Assembly (NCBI RefSeq): GCF_001633165.1
Contig: NZ_CP015418.1
Coordinates: 558,001-622,000 of the forward strand
DNA length: 64,000 bases
Direction of reading: 5' to 3'
DNA from: Rhodovulum sulfidophilum DSM 1374
GTDB lineage: Bacteria; Pseudomonadota; Alphaproteobacteria; Rhodobacterales; Rhodobacteraceae
In this document: one piece after another, positions 8,036 through 17,102 of the stretch
Numbering within the stretch: the stretch's first letter is position 1
Layout of the letters: each line of letters opens with the position of its first letter
Position numbers and translations under genes: made by a program
Notes under the pieces: model-generated
What the model saw: only the letters and a program-made list of their open reading frames with translations
Databases searched by the model: none
Told to the model about the DNA's origin: nothing

Positions 8036-8398
8036 TCAACCCGAGCGGTGCTGAAGTTCCTCGGCCAGCCGGAACGACCGCACGGCGACCCGCTTGAGCC
8101 GGGCCAGCGTGGCGTCGATGGCAACCGGGTCGCCCGATTGCGCCGCGCGCGACACGTTGCGGGCGGCGGAAGACAGGCTGATCATCCCCATCGCATCGCC
8201 AAGGGCGCGAATCTGCCCGGTCAGATCGATGCAATCGCCCGGGGGCATCTGGCCTATCGCCAGATGCAATCCCTCGATCAGCGTCTCGAGCCGGTCGATC
8301 GACAGGACGATCAGATGAGACGCCCTTACCTCGCCCAAATCGACGAACATGTCAGCCAGGCGCTCGGAATCCAGCCGCAAGGGCTCGTCCTGGCGCAT
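8036..8398 (-). CDS. conserved hypothetical protein, helical
   Basis: About 120 residues, mostly amphipathic helices (LDSERLADMFVDLGEVRASHLIVLSIDRLETLIEGLHLAI; IDLTGQIRALGDAMGMISLSSAARNVSRAA; ATLARLKRVAVRSFRLAEELQ). The helical pattern and length recall a four-helix Hpt-like module, but no phosphorylatable His sits in the expected place, so this is a guess. The start is uncertain: the chosen ATG reads MRQDEPLRL; a GTG six codons upstream (VSNVVTM...) and a longer ATG are also open. It is divergent from the carbonic anhydrase gene. Confidence 0.6.
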   Translation of the reverse strand: MRQDEPLRLDSERLADMFVDLGEVRASHLIVLSIDRLETLIEGLHLAIGQMPPGDCIDLTGQIRALGDAMGMISLSSAARNVSRAAQSGDPVAIDATLARLKRVAVRSFRLAEELQHRSG

Positions 8399-8564
8399 CG
8401 TTACGACGTTGGACACCTTGCGCACCCTCCGGTCACCACACCTCTGGCCCGCAGCCTCGCGCAGCAGCGTCAAGAAAGCGTTGCCAGCGGCACCGGAAAT
8501 AGCTCGAATTTCCGGAAATTGCGCCTTATGCAGCCGGATAGGAAATCGGGGAGAAGCCGCAGAG

Positions 8565-9215
8565 ATGAAGAACGCACGCCCGCTGCCCAGCTATCTTGTC
8601 CAGCGCTATCACGGCTGGAAAGCCACCACCCATGCCGAGAACAAGGCCTGGTACCGCCGCCTTGCCGAGGAAGGTCAGCGCCCCCGCGCGATGATCATTT
8701 CCTGTTGCGACTCGCGCATCCATGTCACCTCGATCTTCGGGGCCGACGAAGGCGAGTTCTTCATTCACCGCAACATCGCCGGCCTGGTACCGCCCTATGC
8801 GCCCGACGGCGACCATCACGGCACCTCGGCCGCGCTCGAATACGCGGTGACGGTGCTCAAGGTCGCCAACCTGCTGGTGGTCGGCCATTCCAATTGCGGC
8901 GGGATCCGCGGCTGCCATGACATGTGCGCGGGGCTCGCGCCGCAGCTGGAGGAAAAGACCAGCTTCATCGGCCGCTGGATGGACCTTCTGCGCCCCAGCT
9001 ACGAGCGTCAGGCCGGGATCGCCGACGAAACCGAGCGGCTGCGGGCGATGGAAAAGGAGGCGGTGCTGGTCTCGATCGAGAACCTGATGACCTTCCCCTT
9101 CGTCCAGGCCGCGGTCGAGTCCGAATCGCTGACCCTGCACGGGCTCTGGAACGATATCGGCGAGGGCGTGGTGGAATGCTACGACCCGGACAGCGCCCGG
9201 TTCCTGCCGGTCTGA
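8565..9215 (+). CDS. beta-class carbonic anhydrase
   Basis: The 216-residue zinc enzyme interconverts CO2 and bicarbonate in the cytoplasm. The zinc and catalytic set is complete: CCDSR with Cys48, Asp49 and Arg51, and HSNCGG with His108 and Cys111. FFIHRNIAGLVPPY and GTSAALEYAV are further family landmarks. The start MKNARPLPSYL is chosen because the longer open frame upstream reads unrelated sequence. Transcribed alone; the convergent DUF4139 gene is separated by a strong bidirectional hairpin. Confidence 0.93.
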   Translation: MKNARPLPSYLVQRYHGWKATTHAENKAWYRRLAEEGQRPRAMIISCCDSRIHVTSIFGADEGEFFIHRNIAGLVPPYAPDGDHHGTSAALEYAVTVLKVANLLVVGHSNCGGIRGCHDMCAGLAPQLEEKTSFIGRWMDLLRPSYERQAGIADETERLRAMEKEAVLVSIENLMTFPFVQAAVESESLTLHGLWNDIGEGVVECYDPDSARFLPV

Positions 9216-9222
9216 TCCCGGC

Positions 9223-9255
9223 CGCCGGGCGCGCCCCGCAATCGCGCGCCCGGCG
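9223..9255. terminator. bidirectional terminator between carbonic anhydrase and DUF4139 genes
   Basis: A perfect 12-base GC stem (CGCCGGGCGCGC / GCGCGCCCGGCG) with a 9-base loop between two convergent genes. Confidence 0.65.
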
Positions 9256-9266
9256 ACACACAAGGC

Positions 9267-10907
9267 CTAGTCGAGAACCTTGCCCTCGGGCCAGACCATG
9301 CGGTGGCTCAGCGCCACCTCGCGGGTCGCGCCGGGGGCAAGCTCGAAACGCCATTCCAGAATGCCGCGCCGCCCGTCGGGATCGGTCTCCGAGGGCGCCG
9401 GATCGGCCTGCCAGGAGATCTTCAGATCCTCCTGTTCCGAATAAGGCACCCGGTCGAGAAGCCGCAGCGGCCAGGTCTCGTCGGTCAGGTTCTCGACCGC
9501 GATCCGCACCACCTCGGAGCGTTCGTTGGATTTCGTCAGAACGCCACGGTCGCCCTCGTTCCGGTCCTGCACTGTGCGGGTCAGCCGAAGCCCGTCGATC
9601 GGGCCGAAGGGCAGCAGGGCCTTGCCGCCCGCCGGGATCAGCTCGATCGGCTGCTGGCCGACGAAGCGGCCGTCGAGATAGAACATCGCCTGTGCGCTCG
9701 GCAGCACGATCTCGTCCGAGCCGTTGACGATGGAGGCCATCAGATAGGCGCTGTCGTCGCGTTCGGGCACGGCCTCGGCCAGCAGGTCGGCGGGCATCTC
9801 GAGATCGCCAAGCGCGAGCCGCAGATTGTCGGCGCCGGTCGCGATATCAACGGCCACCGGATAGTCGTAATGGACCGCGAGCCCGTCGAAGGCGGTCGCC
9901 CTGGCCCGCACCGGCGGCGCCGCCGCTGCGATTGCCCCCCTGCCCGTTGCCAGGCGCAATACTTCGCCGGCCACGATCGACGCCTCGGCTTCCTCGCCCG
10001 GGTCCGAGATCCGGCGCAAGAGCGGCCGCAGCTCGCTCGGCCCGGTCTGCCCGCCTGGACGCGCCGTCGACAGGCCCAGCGCGACCTCTGTCCAGCTCTC
10101 GCCGGTCTCCTGCGACACCAGCGCCCCGCGCTCGATGGTGACCCTGCTTTCGGCGCGGTCGAGCCGGATATCGTAGACCGGCATCCAGCGCGCCGTGTTG
10201 ACGGTGTAGCCGACCGTGACCTTGCCCTCGGTCGACCCCTCCGCCGGGCCATCCGCGGCCGTCACCGTGATCGCCAGCATCGCCCGCGCCTCCTCCTCGG
10301 GCACCAGCGCGGCCAGCGCCTGCCGGGCCTCGGCCAGCGCCTCGCGAAGCGGCTCGAGCCCCCGCTCGGCCGCGGCGGCGCGGCCCCGGGCGGCAATCGA
10401 ATCGGTCAGCGCCGTCTCGGTCTCGGCCCCGATCATCCGCGCCAGCGCCTGCAGATCCTCGACGCCCATCGCCGCCGCGCCCTCGCCCTGGCCCAGCCGT
10501 CCGAGGAAGGCCGCGCGCGCCTCGGCGCCCTGCGCCCCGGCCCGGATCCGCGAGATCTCGGCCATGGCGGCGTCCAGCGCGGTGCGGCGGCGCTCGACCT
10601 CGGCCTCGGCTTCCGCGACTTCGGGCGATGTCTCCGCGCCGCGCGGCAGCACGAAATCGCGCCGAGACGAGACGCTGCCCAGCGTCGCCCCCTCGACCGA
10701 GACCCGGACCGTGGCCAGCGGCGTGGTTCTGGGCAAATCCGCCAGGATCAGGCGATGGGTCCCGGCCGGAAGCTCGAAATCCGCGCTGCGCGTCACCGCC
10801 GCGCCGTCGGGAAAGAGCGTGACCGCCTCGACCCGACTGGAAACGAGAATGTCATCGGCCCAGCCCGGCAGGGGGACGAGGATCAGGCAAAGGGCAAGGG
10901 CTCGCAT
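9267..10907 (-). CDS. exported DUF4139/DUF4140 (mucoidy-inhibitor MuiA-like) protein
   Basis: The 546-residue protein starts with a clear signal peptide (MRALALCLILVPLPGWA). Residues about 20-120 match the DUF4140 N-terminal domain (VSSRVEAVTLFPDGAAVTRSADF, then RLILADLP). A coiled-coil stretch rich in Ala and Glu follows (about 85-220). The C-terminal half is DUF4139, with VGYTVNTARWMPVYDIRLD, GLSTARP, MFYLDGRFVGQQPIELIPAGGK and YSEQEDLKISWQADP. The family is widespread and exported, with no agreed function; the MuiA name is historical. A longer open frame upstream of the chosen ATG lacks a signal peptide and is not used. Confidence 0.85.
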   Translation of the reverse strand: MRALALCLILVPLPGWADDILVSSRVEAVTLFPDGAAVTRSADFELPAGTHRLILADLPRTTPLATVRVSVEGATLGSVSSRRDFVLPRGAETSPEVAEAEAEVERRRTALDAAMAEISRIRAGAQGAEARAAFLGRLGQGEGAAAMGVEDLQALARMIGAETETALTDSIAARGRAAAAERGLEPLREALAEARQALAALVPEEEARAMLAITVTAADGPAEGSTEGKVTVGYTVNTARWMPVYDIRLDRAESRVTIERGALVSQETGESWTEVALGLSTARPGGQTGPSELRPLLRRISDPGEEAEASIVAGEVLRLATGRGAIAAAAPPVRARATAFDGLAVHYDYPVAVDIATGADNLRLALGDLEMPADLLAEAVPERDDSAYLMASIVNGSDEIVLPSAQAMFYLDGRFVGQQPIELIPAGGKALLPFGPIDGLRLTRTVQDRNEGDRGVLTKSNERSEVVRIAVENLTDETWPLRLLDRVPYSEQEDLKISWQADPAPSETDPDGRRGILEWRFELAPGATREVALSHRMVWPEGKVLD

Positions 10908-11289
10908 CGTGTCGCTCCGAAAGCTGGGGATCCGAGAGAAGACTGCGGCACAGGCGGGGGCGGGCGCAAGCGAAACGCAAGCATCGGCAAAGCGCCGCCG
11001 GCAAGGCAGACCGGAATCCCGGCCGCGTGGTGCGCAAGGCCAGAAACCGGTCCTGTTACGGGTGACACCGAACGGTGCCCCTGACCGCGCCACGGGGATG
11101 GCGCGGGAATACGGGCGTCCCGGCCGGGACGGAGTATTGCTGGAACTCCGCCCCTTCGCCGTCCGAGTGTTTTACCGGTGCTTTCGGAGGAGCGGATGCC
11201 CCGGATCGCGGCCTGGCCGGGGCTCCGCCCGTTCGCCGCTCAAACGCTCCGCCGGAGCGTTTGCCGGGGCTCATGCCCCGGATCGCGGC
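10908..11289. other. 382-base intergenic stretch with short repeats
   Basis: No gene is visible. A 17-base direct repeat (ATGCCCCGGATCGCGGC) occurs at 11196 and 11273, the second copy ending exactly at the asd stop codon, and it brackets the asd hairpin. The upstream half holds the DUF4139 promoter region. Confidence 0.6.
11241..11263 (-). terminator. hairpin after asd
   Basis: Perfect 10-base stem (CAAACGCTCC / GGAGCGTTTG) with loop GCC, 27 bases past the asd stop codon. No T-run on the asd strand. Confidence 0.55.
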
Positions 11290-12312
11290 TCACCCCTTCT
11301 TGAGCACCCGCTGGCCGAGGACTTCGGCGATCTGAACCGCGTTCAGCGCCGCGCCCTTGCGCAGGTTGTCCGAGACGCACCACAGGTTCAGACCGTTCTC
11401 GATGGTCGAATCCTGCCGGATGCGGCTGATGAAGGTGGCGAAATCGCCCACGCATTCGGCCGGCGTCACGTAGCCGCCATCCTCGCGCTTGTCGACGACC
11501 ATGATCCCGGGCGCCTCGCGAAGGATGTCGCGCGCCTCGTCCTCGTCGAGGAACTCCTCGAACTCGATATTGATCGCCTCGGCATGGCCGACAAAGACCG
11601 GCACCCGGACGCAGGTCGCGGTGACCTTGATCGCGGTATCGACGATCTTCTTGGTCTCGGCGACCATCTTCCACTCTTCCTTGGTCGAGCCGTCATCGAG
11701 GAAGACGTCGATATGCGGGATCACGTTGAAGGCGATCTGCTTGGGATAGACCGAGGGCTCGACCTCCTGACCCGGCACATACATGCCCTTGGTCTGGTTC
11801 CAGAGCTCGTCCATCGCCTCTTTCCCCGAGCCCGACACCGACTGGTAGGTCGAGACCACGACGCGCTTGATCTTCGCGCGGTCATGCAGGGGCTTCAGCG
11901 CCACCACCATCTGCGCGGTCGAGCAGTTCGGATTGGCGATGATGTTCTTCTTCGAATAGCCCTCGATCGCGTCGGCATTCACCTCGGGCACGATCAGCGG
12001 CACATCCGGGTCGTAGCGGTAGAGCGAGCTGTTATCGATCACGATGCAGCCGGCCTTGGCGGCCTTGGGCGCATATTCCTTGGTCGCATCCGAACCGATA
12101 GCGAACAGCGCGATATCCCAGCCGGTGAAGTCGAAGGTGGCCAGATCCTGGGTCTTGACGATCTTGTCGCCGAAGCTGCATTCGGTGCCGAGAGAGCGGC
12201 GCGAGGCAAGCGCGGCGATCTCGTCCACCGGAAACTCGCGCTCGGCGAGGATGTTCAGCATTTCGCGGCCCACGTTCCCCGTGGCGCCGACGACAGCGAC
12301 CTTGTAGCCCAT
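11290..12312 (-). CDS. asd: aspartate-semialdehyde dehydrogenase
   Basis: Converts aspartyl phosphate to aspartate semialdehyde with NADPH, the branch point to lysine/diaminopimelate, threonine and methionine. The 340-residue protein has the N-terminal nucleotide-binding motif VVGATGNVGREML, the active site NPNCST with Cys130, and SVSGSGKEAMDEL, the expected substrate-binding region; a family His sits in the VGHAEAINIEFE segment. Length is typical. The gene stands alone with a hairpin behind it. Confidence 0.96.
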   Translation of the reverse strand: MGYKVAVVGATGNVGREMLNILAEREFPVDEIAALASRRSLGTECSFGDKIVKTQDLATFDFTGWDIALFAIGSDATKEYAPKAAKAGCIVIDNSSLYRYDPDVPLIVPEVNADAIEGYSKKNIIANPNCSTAQMVVALKPLHDRAKIKRVVVSTYQSVSGSGKEAMDELWNQTKGMYVPGQEVEPSVYPKQIAFNVIPHIDVFLDDGSTKEEWKMVAETKKIVDTAIKVTATCVRVPVFVGHAEAINIEFEEFLDEDEARDILREAPGIMVVDKREDGGYVTPAECVGDFATFISRIRQDSTIENGLNLWCVSDNLRKGAALNAVQIAEVLGQRVLKKG

Positions 12313-12390
12313 GTCTGGCTCCCTTCAGGCAAGTCCTGATTTCAGTGCGTGGGAGCCATACAGGAAAGCCGGATGGCGCGAAAGGCCCGT

Positions 12391-13518
12391 TCAGGACCGC
12401 GCCGCAGCCAGGATGCGGGCCAGCGCGGCCGCGTCGATATGGACGCCGTCGGGGGTCTCCTCGATCTTCGGGTAATAGACCCGGTCGAGATAGGTCATGA
12501 AGGCGGCCCGCAGCGCCGGGTCGAAATCCAGATCGCCGGGCGCGGCCAGCAGCGCGGCCAGCGCGGCCTCGCTTTCGGCGGGCGAGGTCAGCCCCGGAAT
12601 GGCGAAGAAGGCCTCGCCCAGCACGATCACCGGCTTGTCATGGAAGAAGGCCTGCAGCCCCATCGAGGAATTGATGGTGATGACCCCTTGCGAGGCGGCA
12701 AGCTGGGCAAAGCTGTCGGTGGCATTGTCGATCACCAGCCGCCCGCCCGCATCGGCAAGGGCCGCAGCCAGCGGCTCGGCCAGCGAGGTCTTCGCCGAAG
12801 GGTGCTCCTTAAGCCGGATATGCCAGCCCGGGGGCAGCGCCGCCGATGCGCGGGCAAGCGCCGCGATCATGCCCTCGACGCTTTCCACCCAGCCCGCGAA
12901 CATCGTGATCTGGCTATCATTGGGCACTTGCAGCGGACAGAACAGGAACGGCCCCGTATCGCTCAGGGCCCCGGCCCCCGCCTGCCCGACATCGGCCCGA
13001 CGCGAGGCCCGCGCCACCAGCCCCCGGCCCAGCCCGCGCCACGCCTCGCCCTGCCGCGAGGGATCGGCGGCGGCCCAGTCGAGATAGAAGCCGGGATCGC
13101 GCGGCAGGCCATTGCGCGCATTGACCCCCGCCGGGTCCAGCGTCACCCGCCCCGGAAACGGCGCCAGTTCCGCGAAGATCCGCCCGGCACCGGCATCGGC
13201 CGCGCCCTCCATGAACGCCCGGCGCGAGCCGGTCAGCCCGTTCCAGCAGACCGCGAGCCGCTCGGGATGGCGGGAGAAATAGCGCCGCGACCAGTTATAT
13301 TGCGCCGCGATCAGCGCCCGCTTCAGCGCGCGGCCCAAACGTCCCTTCGGCTGGCGCTTGGCCACGGCCAGCGCCTCGGCGGTGCGGGTGCGGGTTTCGG
13401 GAAAGCCGCGAAAGGACAGCCCGATCAGCGGCAGCCTGTGGCCGCCGCCGGCGGCAGCGGCGATGGCGCGGAAGATCGCGTCCTTGCGGCGGGTCCAGCC
13501 GGCCAGATAGGCGATCAT
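12391..13518 (-). CDS. capsular polysaccharide KpsS/LipB-like protein
   Basis: A 375-residue cytoplasmic protein of the Capsule_synth type. Landmarks are FLFCPLQVPNDSQI, GWHIRLKEHPSAKTSL and the carbohydrate-transferase-like stretch VITINSSMGLQAFFHDKPVIVLGEAFFAIPGL. KpsS and KpsC family members add Kdo residues to a lipid anchor for capsule export. Whether this one is a Kdo transferase or a related surface-polysaccharide enzyme cannot be decided. It carries no signal peptide or membrane helix. Later polysaccharide genes lie upstream (galE, GT2), and an arabinose-5-phosphate isomerase gene, which would feed Kdo synthesis, starts at the far end of the window. Confidence 0.8.
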   Translation of the reverse strand: MIAYLAGWTRRKDAIFRAIAAAAGGGHRLPLIGLSFRGFPETRTRTAEALAVAKRQPKGRLGRALKRALIAAQYNWSRRYFSRHPERLAVCWNGLTGSRRAFMEGAADAGAGRIFAELAPFPGRVTLDPAGVNARNGLPRDPGFYLDWAAADPSRQGEAWRGLGRGLVARASRRADVGQAGAGALSDTGPFLFCPLQVPNDSQITMFAGWVESVEGMIAALARASAALPPGWHIRLKEHPSAKTSLAEPLAAALADAGGRLVIDNATDSFAQLAASQGVITINSSMGLQAFFHDKPVIVLGEAFFAIPGLTSPAESEAALAALLAAPGDLDFDPALRAAFMTYLDRVYYPKIEETPDGVHIDAAALARILAAARS

Positions 13519-13657
13519 CGGCCGGGCTCCGGACCTGCGCGTCTGTCGGCTGTCATCGGGGGCCCCCTTTCAGATCCTCGCGCCCCGGGCATAGACCAGC
13601 TCTGGCGCGGCGGCAAAGGGGCAGCGCTTGCCAAGGCTCCACTCCGGCGGGAAATGA

Positions 13658-14026
13658 TCAGCGGGCGACGCAGCGGGGGCGCTGACCGAAGCCCGAGGCC
13701 GAACAGATATGCGAGCCGCGACCCAGGCGGCGATCCAGCACCAGAGCGGCCGCCTTGCGCCCGGACTTGCTCGACCGCGAGGGCTTTGACTTCGGTTCCG
13801 GGGCGAGCCAGCGCATTGCCGACGCGCCGACAATAGCCTGTTCCGAACGGACGCCCTCGCGGACACCCTCGGACGAAGCCGCTCCGGCAAGGCCCGAGAT
13901 CGCCACCCCAAGCAGCAATACAGCGCAAGCCGAGCGCAACCCTGCCAGATACGAACCTGCCAGACGCCGGGCCGCAGTCAATCGGCCCGCCGGACGCAAG
14001 AAAGAAGCGTGTTCGCGACACGACAT
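13658..14026 (-). CDS. small secreted basic protein with C-terminal Cys pair
   Basis: The 122-residue product begins MSCREHASFLRPAG and has a hydrophobic export segment at about 30-48 (SACAVLLLGVAISGLAGAA). The mature part is basic (SKPSRSSKSGRKAAAL) and ends with GRGSHICSASGFGQRPRCVAR, a two-cysteine tail that could form a disulfide in the periplasm. The chosen ATG lies behind AGGGGGACGAG. The function is unknown. Compared with neighbouring open frames, the signal peptide plus patterned tail make it the one convincing gene in this gap. It lies between the KpsS-like gene and the polysaccharide operon on the same strand. Confidence 0.6.
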   Translation of the reverse strand: MSCREHASFLRPAGRLTAARRLAGSYLAGLRSACAVLLLGVAISGLAGAASSEGVREGVRSEQAIVGASAMRWLAPEPKSKPSRSSKSGRKAAALVLDRRLGRGSHICSASGFGQRPRCVAR

Positions 14027-14297
14027 GACTCGTCCCCCTCGCCTTCTGGACACCCACCACCCGTGCCCACCACCCTTGACCGCCCGACACCTCCGGAGCC
14101 GACACGCATGCGGCGCACCGGGCTGAAGGTCCCACAGTCGCGAAGCAGGCTATCCGGTAAACGGTTCGTTTCTGTGGCACCGGGAGGGCAAAGAGCGGAT
14201 CCAGACCGCATCCGGCGCTCTCCGGGACGAACCCGGGCAGGCCGAATGCGTCAGCTTCCGCCGAAAACGACGCCTGGACAGCCGGTTGGAAATCCTC

Positions 14298-15224
14298 TCA
14301 GGGCGCGATGATGCGGTCGCCGACCTTCCAGTCGGGCAGGCCGTAACCGTCGGGCCAAGGATAGACCTCGATCTGGTTGAAATAGATCACCGCAACCAGA
14401 TTGGGGAATTCGGGAAAGATCTGGCGGACCTCCGAGGTCCATTTCGCGACATAGTCCTCCCGCCCCGAATAGCCGAGCTCGGCCACCACCACCGGCTTGC
14501 CGAAAGCTGCGACCCGGGCATAACGCGGCGCCAGGATCGACCGGAACGACTGTTCCTCGCCGAGGATCGCGGTTTCCCAGGGCTGGAGCCCGAAGACCGA
14601 GAGCCCGACGATATCGACATAATCGTCGCCCGGGTAATAGGCCTCGAGCCCCTCCTCGCCCAGCGGCGACCACATATAGGCCACCTCGGGCGCCGTCTCG
14701 CGGCAGATATCGACCATCCGGCGATAGGCCGCCTTGTAGGTTTCGGGGTCCCAGCCCGCCCAGATGAACTGGCCGCTATCGTCTTCCATCTCCTGCGCCC
14801 AGCGCACGGTGACCGGGCTTTCGAACAGGTTCAGCACGGCGCAGATCGAGGCCATGTAGCGATCGTAATCGCCCGAGGCGATGCCCTCCTGCAGCATGTC
14901 GGGCGTGTTGCGCTCGGACCGGTTCCAGGTCCAAGGCTCGATCGTGGCCAAAACCGAGCGGCCACGCGCCCGGGCATAGGCATCGGCGTCGATCAGGCTG
15001 GGCAGGTACACGTCTTCCCAGGGCAGGAACAGGTGCTCGATCGACACCTCGGGATCGTCGGCAAAGGCGCCGTCGGGATCGTAGACACCGAAGGGCATCT
15101 CGCCCGGCGGTGCCTCGACCGGTTCGGCCGGCGCGGCGGTCGCAAGGATCAGGGCGGCCAGGCCCAGCGCGGCAAGTCTCGGGGCAACAAGGCCCGGGGT
15201 GGCAATGACCGGGTCAGGTCTCAT
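14298..15224 (-). CDS. exported glycoside hydrolase, GH26/beta-mannanase-like
   Basis: A 308-residue protein with an N-terminal signal segment (PRLAALGLAALILATAAPAEP). The body fits a TIM-barrel glycosidase of clan A: Glu145 in TVRWAQEMEDDSG as proton donor and Glu249 in KPVVVAELGYSG as nucleophile, with TIEPWTWNR and YMWSPLG aligning with substrate-binding strands. The specificity is not known. It starts 12 bases after the stop of the GT2 gene and is the last gene of the galE-GT2-glycosidase operon, which suggests it trims or releases the polymer made by the GT2 enzyme. Confidence 0.75.
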   Translation of the reverse strand: MRPDPVIATPGLVAPRLAALGLAALILATAAPAEPVEAPPGEMPFGVYDPDGAFADDPEVSIEHLFLPWEDVYLPSLIDADAYARARGRSVLATIEPWTWNRSERNTPDMLQEGIASGDYDRYMASICAVLNLFESPVTVRWAQEMEDDSGQFIWAGWDPETYKAAYRRMVDICRETAPEVAYMWSPLGEEGLEAYYPGDDYVDIVGLSVFGLQPWETAILGEEQSFRSILAPRYARVAAFGKPVVVAELGYSGREDYVAKWTSEVRQIFPEFPNLVAVIYFNQIEVYPWPDGYGLPDWKVGDRIIAP

Positions 15225-15236
15225 CGATGCTGGTCC

Positions 15237-17102
15237 TCATGGTCGCCGGGCTCCAGAGCTGCGGCCGAAATCCAGAACGTAATGCAGCCTCTTGCGCCCC
15301 CCCTGCCCCGCTCCCGAAACAATATGCTGGGCCGAGGTGACCTGAAACCGGCCGAGACCGACAGTCAGGAAATGCAGACTCTCCACCCCCCGCGCCCAGA
15401 CCGCGCCCGCGTTCAGCATCGCCAGCACCGCCAATATGCCGACATGGGGTCCGTAGGCCCGCCATCCCGTCCTCAGCCGGATCCGGTTCTCGGTCAGGTG
15501 ATGCCGCAGGACGGCCGCGACGAGGAGGACATAGATCGCGCCGTTCAGCAGCGACAGCAGGTAAAAGCCCGCGGCCTCCTGTACATTCGACCGCGCAAGC
15601 ACCGGGGCCAGCGCCAGCGCCGCGAGCATGAAATAGGGCGCGAGCAGCCGCAGCGGCAGCCGCGCCTCGGCCGCCGCGCCCTTGGGCGTGATCCGGAAAT
15701 CGACGAAGCCGCCCCATAACCGGTCGCGCAGCGCCATCAGCATGCCCCAGGCCGCCCAGGGCCATTGCGCGCAGGGAAACAGGACCCGCTCCCATCCCAG
15801 CACCGGCGCATCGGAAGGCCGGTAATACCCGTCGCGACGCAGCATCGCGCCGATGCCCAGAAAGATGCCGAGGATCGGCAGGCTGTGGCCGAAAAAGGCG
15901 GGATAGGTCACCCCGACGAAGCGCATGTCGAAGACCAGCGCCACGGCCGGAAGCAGGCTCCCGGCCAGCATGAAGGCGGCGAGGCCCGGATAGATGCTCT
16001 GGGTGAACAGGAATTGCAGCCGCAGCCGCAGCGGCAGGTCCGACAGGCAGCCCGGGGTGTGGCGCAGCAGGATCGTCACGAGGCTCCGCGACCACTGGAA
16101 TTCCTGGGTCAGCATGTCGGCGAAATTGGCCGGCCCGGCGCCGATCGCGATGGCGTCGATGGCATGCACCCCGCGCCAGCCCCCGGCATTCATCAAAAGC
16201 GAGGTGGAATGGTCCTCGGCCAGCTCGGGCCCGAGCCCGCCGATCTGCCGCAGCGCCCGGGTCCGGACCGCGTAATGCGAGCCGATGCAAAGCGGCGCCC
16301 AGCCGTTGGAATATCCCGCCTGCAGGACGCCGTGAAACGCCGCCTCGGCATGAAGCCGGGCCCGTGCCGACCAGCTGTCGGCGGCGTTCGAGGAACAGAT
16401 CGAGGGCGCGCTGACATAACCCACGCGCGGATCGAGGAAGGGGCGCAGCATCTCGCGCAGATAGCCCGGCTGCGGCACGTGATCGGCATCGAGCTGGACC
16501 ACGAAATCGTAGCGCTCATAGCCGATGCTGTCATAGAAGAAGGCAAGGTTGCCCTCCTTGCAGCGGGTCCGGCGCGGCCAGTCCGGACGATGATAATCGG
16601 CCCGGCCCTTGCGGGTCGAGACCTGCACGCCATGGGCCGCGCACCAGGCCAGAGTCTCGGGCGCGGGATCCTCGTCGGCCAGCCAGGTGTCATGAGGCCA
16701 ATCCCGGCACCAGTCCTGGGCCAGCATCGCGCTCAGCGTGCCGCGCAGGATATCGAAGGGCTCGGAGGGGCTTTTCGTCACCACCATGGCGACGCGGGCG
16801 CCTTTCAGCCCGGCCGGATCGCCCACCGGCCGCCGGGCCTGCAGCAAGAAGATCAGGAAATAGGCCTGCAGGAAGGTCAGCCAGCCCAGAAGCGCCGAGC
16901 AGATCGCGAAGCGGATCGCGCCGATATCATGCGCGGGCTGCAGCCACCAGCCCCAGAAGAAGACGGCGGCCCCGAGCCAGGCCAGCGCCGCCAGCCCGTA
17001 GCGCCAGCGCTGGCCGCGGGTGAAGAGCGAGACCAGAAACGGGCCGCCATTACCGGCCCCCGGCGGCGGCCCGCCCTGCCTCGCCTCAGGCGCTCCCGGC
17101 AT
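15237..17102 (-). CDS. membrane glycosyltransferase family 2 (cellulose-synthase-like)
   Basis: A 621-residue inner-membrane polymerase or transferase. Two membrane helices precede the catalytic domain (YGLAALAWLGAAVFFWGWWL; FAICSALLGWLTFLQAYFLIFLL). The GT-A core shows ADEDP, QLDADHVPQ with the metal-binding DxD, the AEDHSTS catalytic acid and QEFQWSRS in place of the usual Q-x-x-R-W motif (Gln instead of Arg). Several helices follow, but there is no C-terminal PilZ domain. It overlaps the end of galE by 17 bases, so translation is coupled. The start MPGAPEARQG is preferred to an upstream ATG lying inside galE. The polymer is unidentified. Confidence 0.82.
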   Translation of the reverse strand: MPGAPEARQGGPPPGAGNGGPFLVSLFTRGQRWRYGLAALAWLGAAVFFWGWWLQPAHDIGAIRFAICSALLGWLTFLQAYFLIFLLQARRPVGDPAGLKGARVAMVVTKSPSEPFDILRGTLSAMLAQDWCRDWPHDTWLADEDPAPETLAWCAAHGVQVSTRKGRADYHRPDWPRRTRCKEGNLAFFYDSIGYERYDFVVQLDADHVPQPGYLREMLRPFLDPRVGYVSAPSICSSNAADSWSARARLHAEAAFHGVLQAGYSNGWAPLCIGSHYAVRTRALRQIGGLGPELAEDHSTSLLMNAGGWRGVHAIDAIAIGAGPANFADMLTQEFQWSRSLVTILLRHTPGCLSDLPLRLRLQFLFTQSIYPGLAAFMLAGSLLPAVALVFDMRFVGVTYPAFFGHSLPILGIFLGIGAMLRRDGYYRPSDAPVLGWERVLFPCAQWPWAAWGMLMALRDRLWGGFVDFRITPKGAAAEARLPLRLLAPYFMLAALALAPVLARSNVQEAAGFYLLSLLNGAIYVLLVAAVLRHHLTENRIRLRTGWRAYGPHVGILAVLAMLNAGAVWARGVESLHFLTVGLGRFQVTSAQHIVSGAGQGGRKRLHYVLDFGRSSGARRP

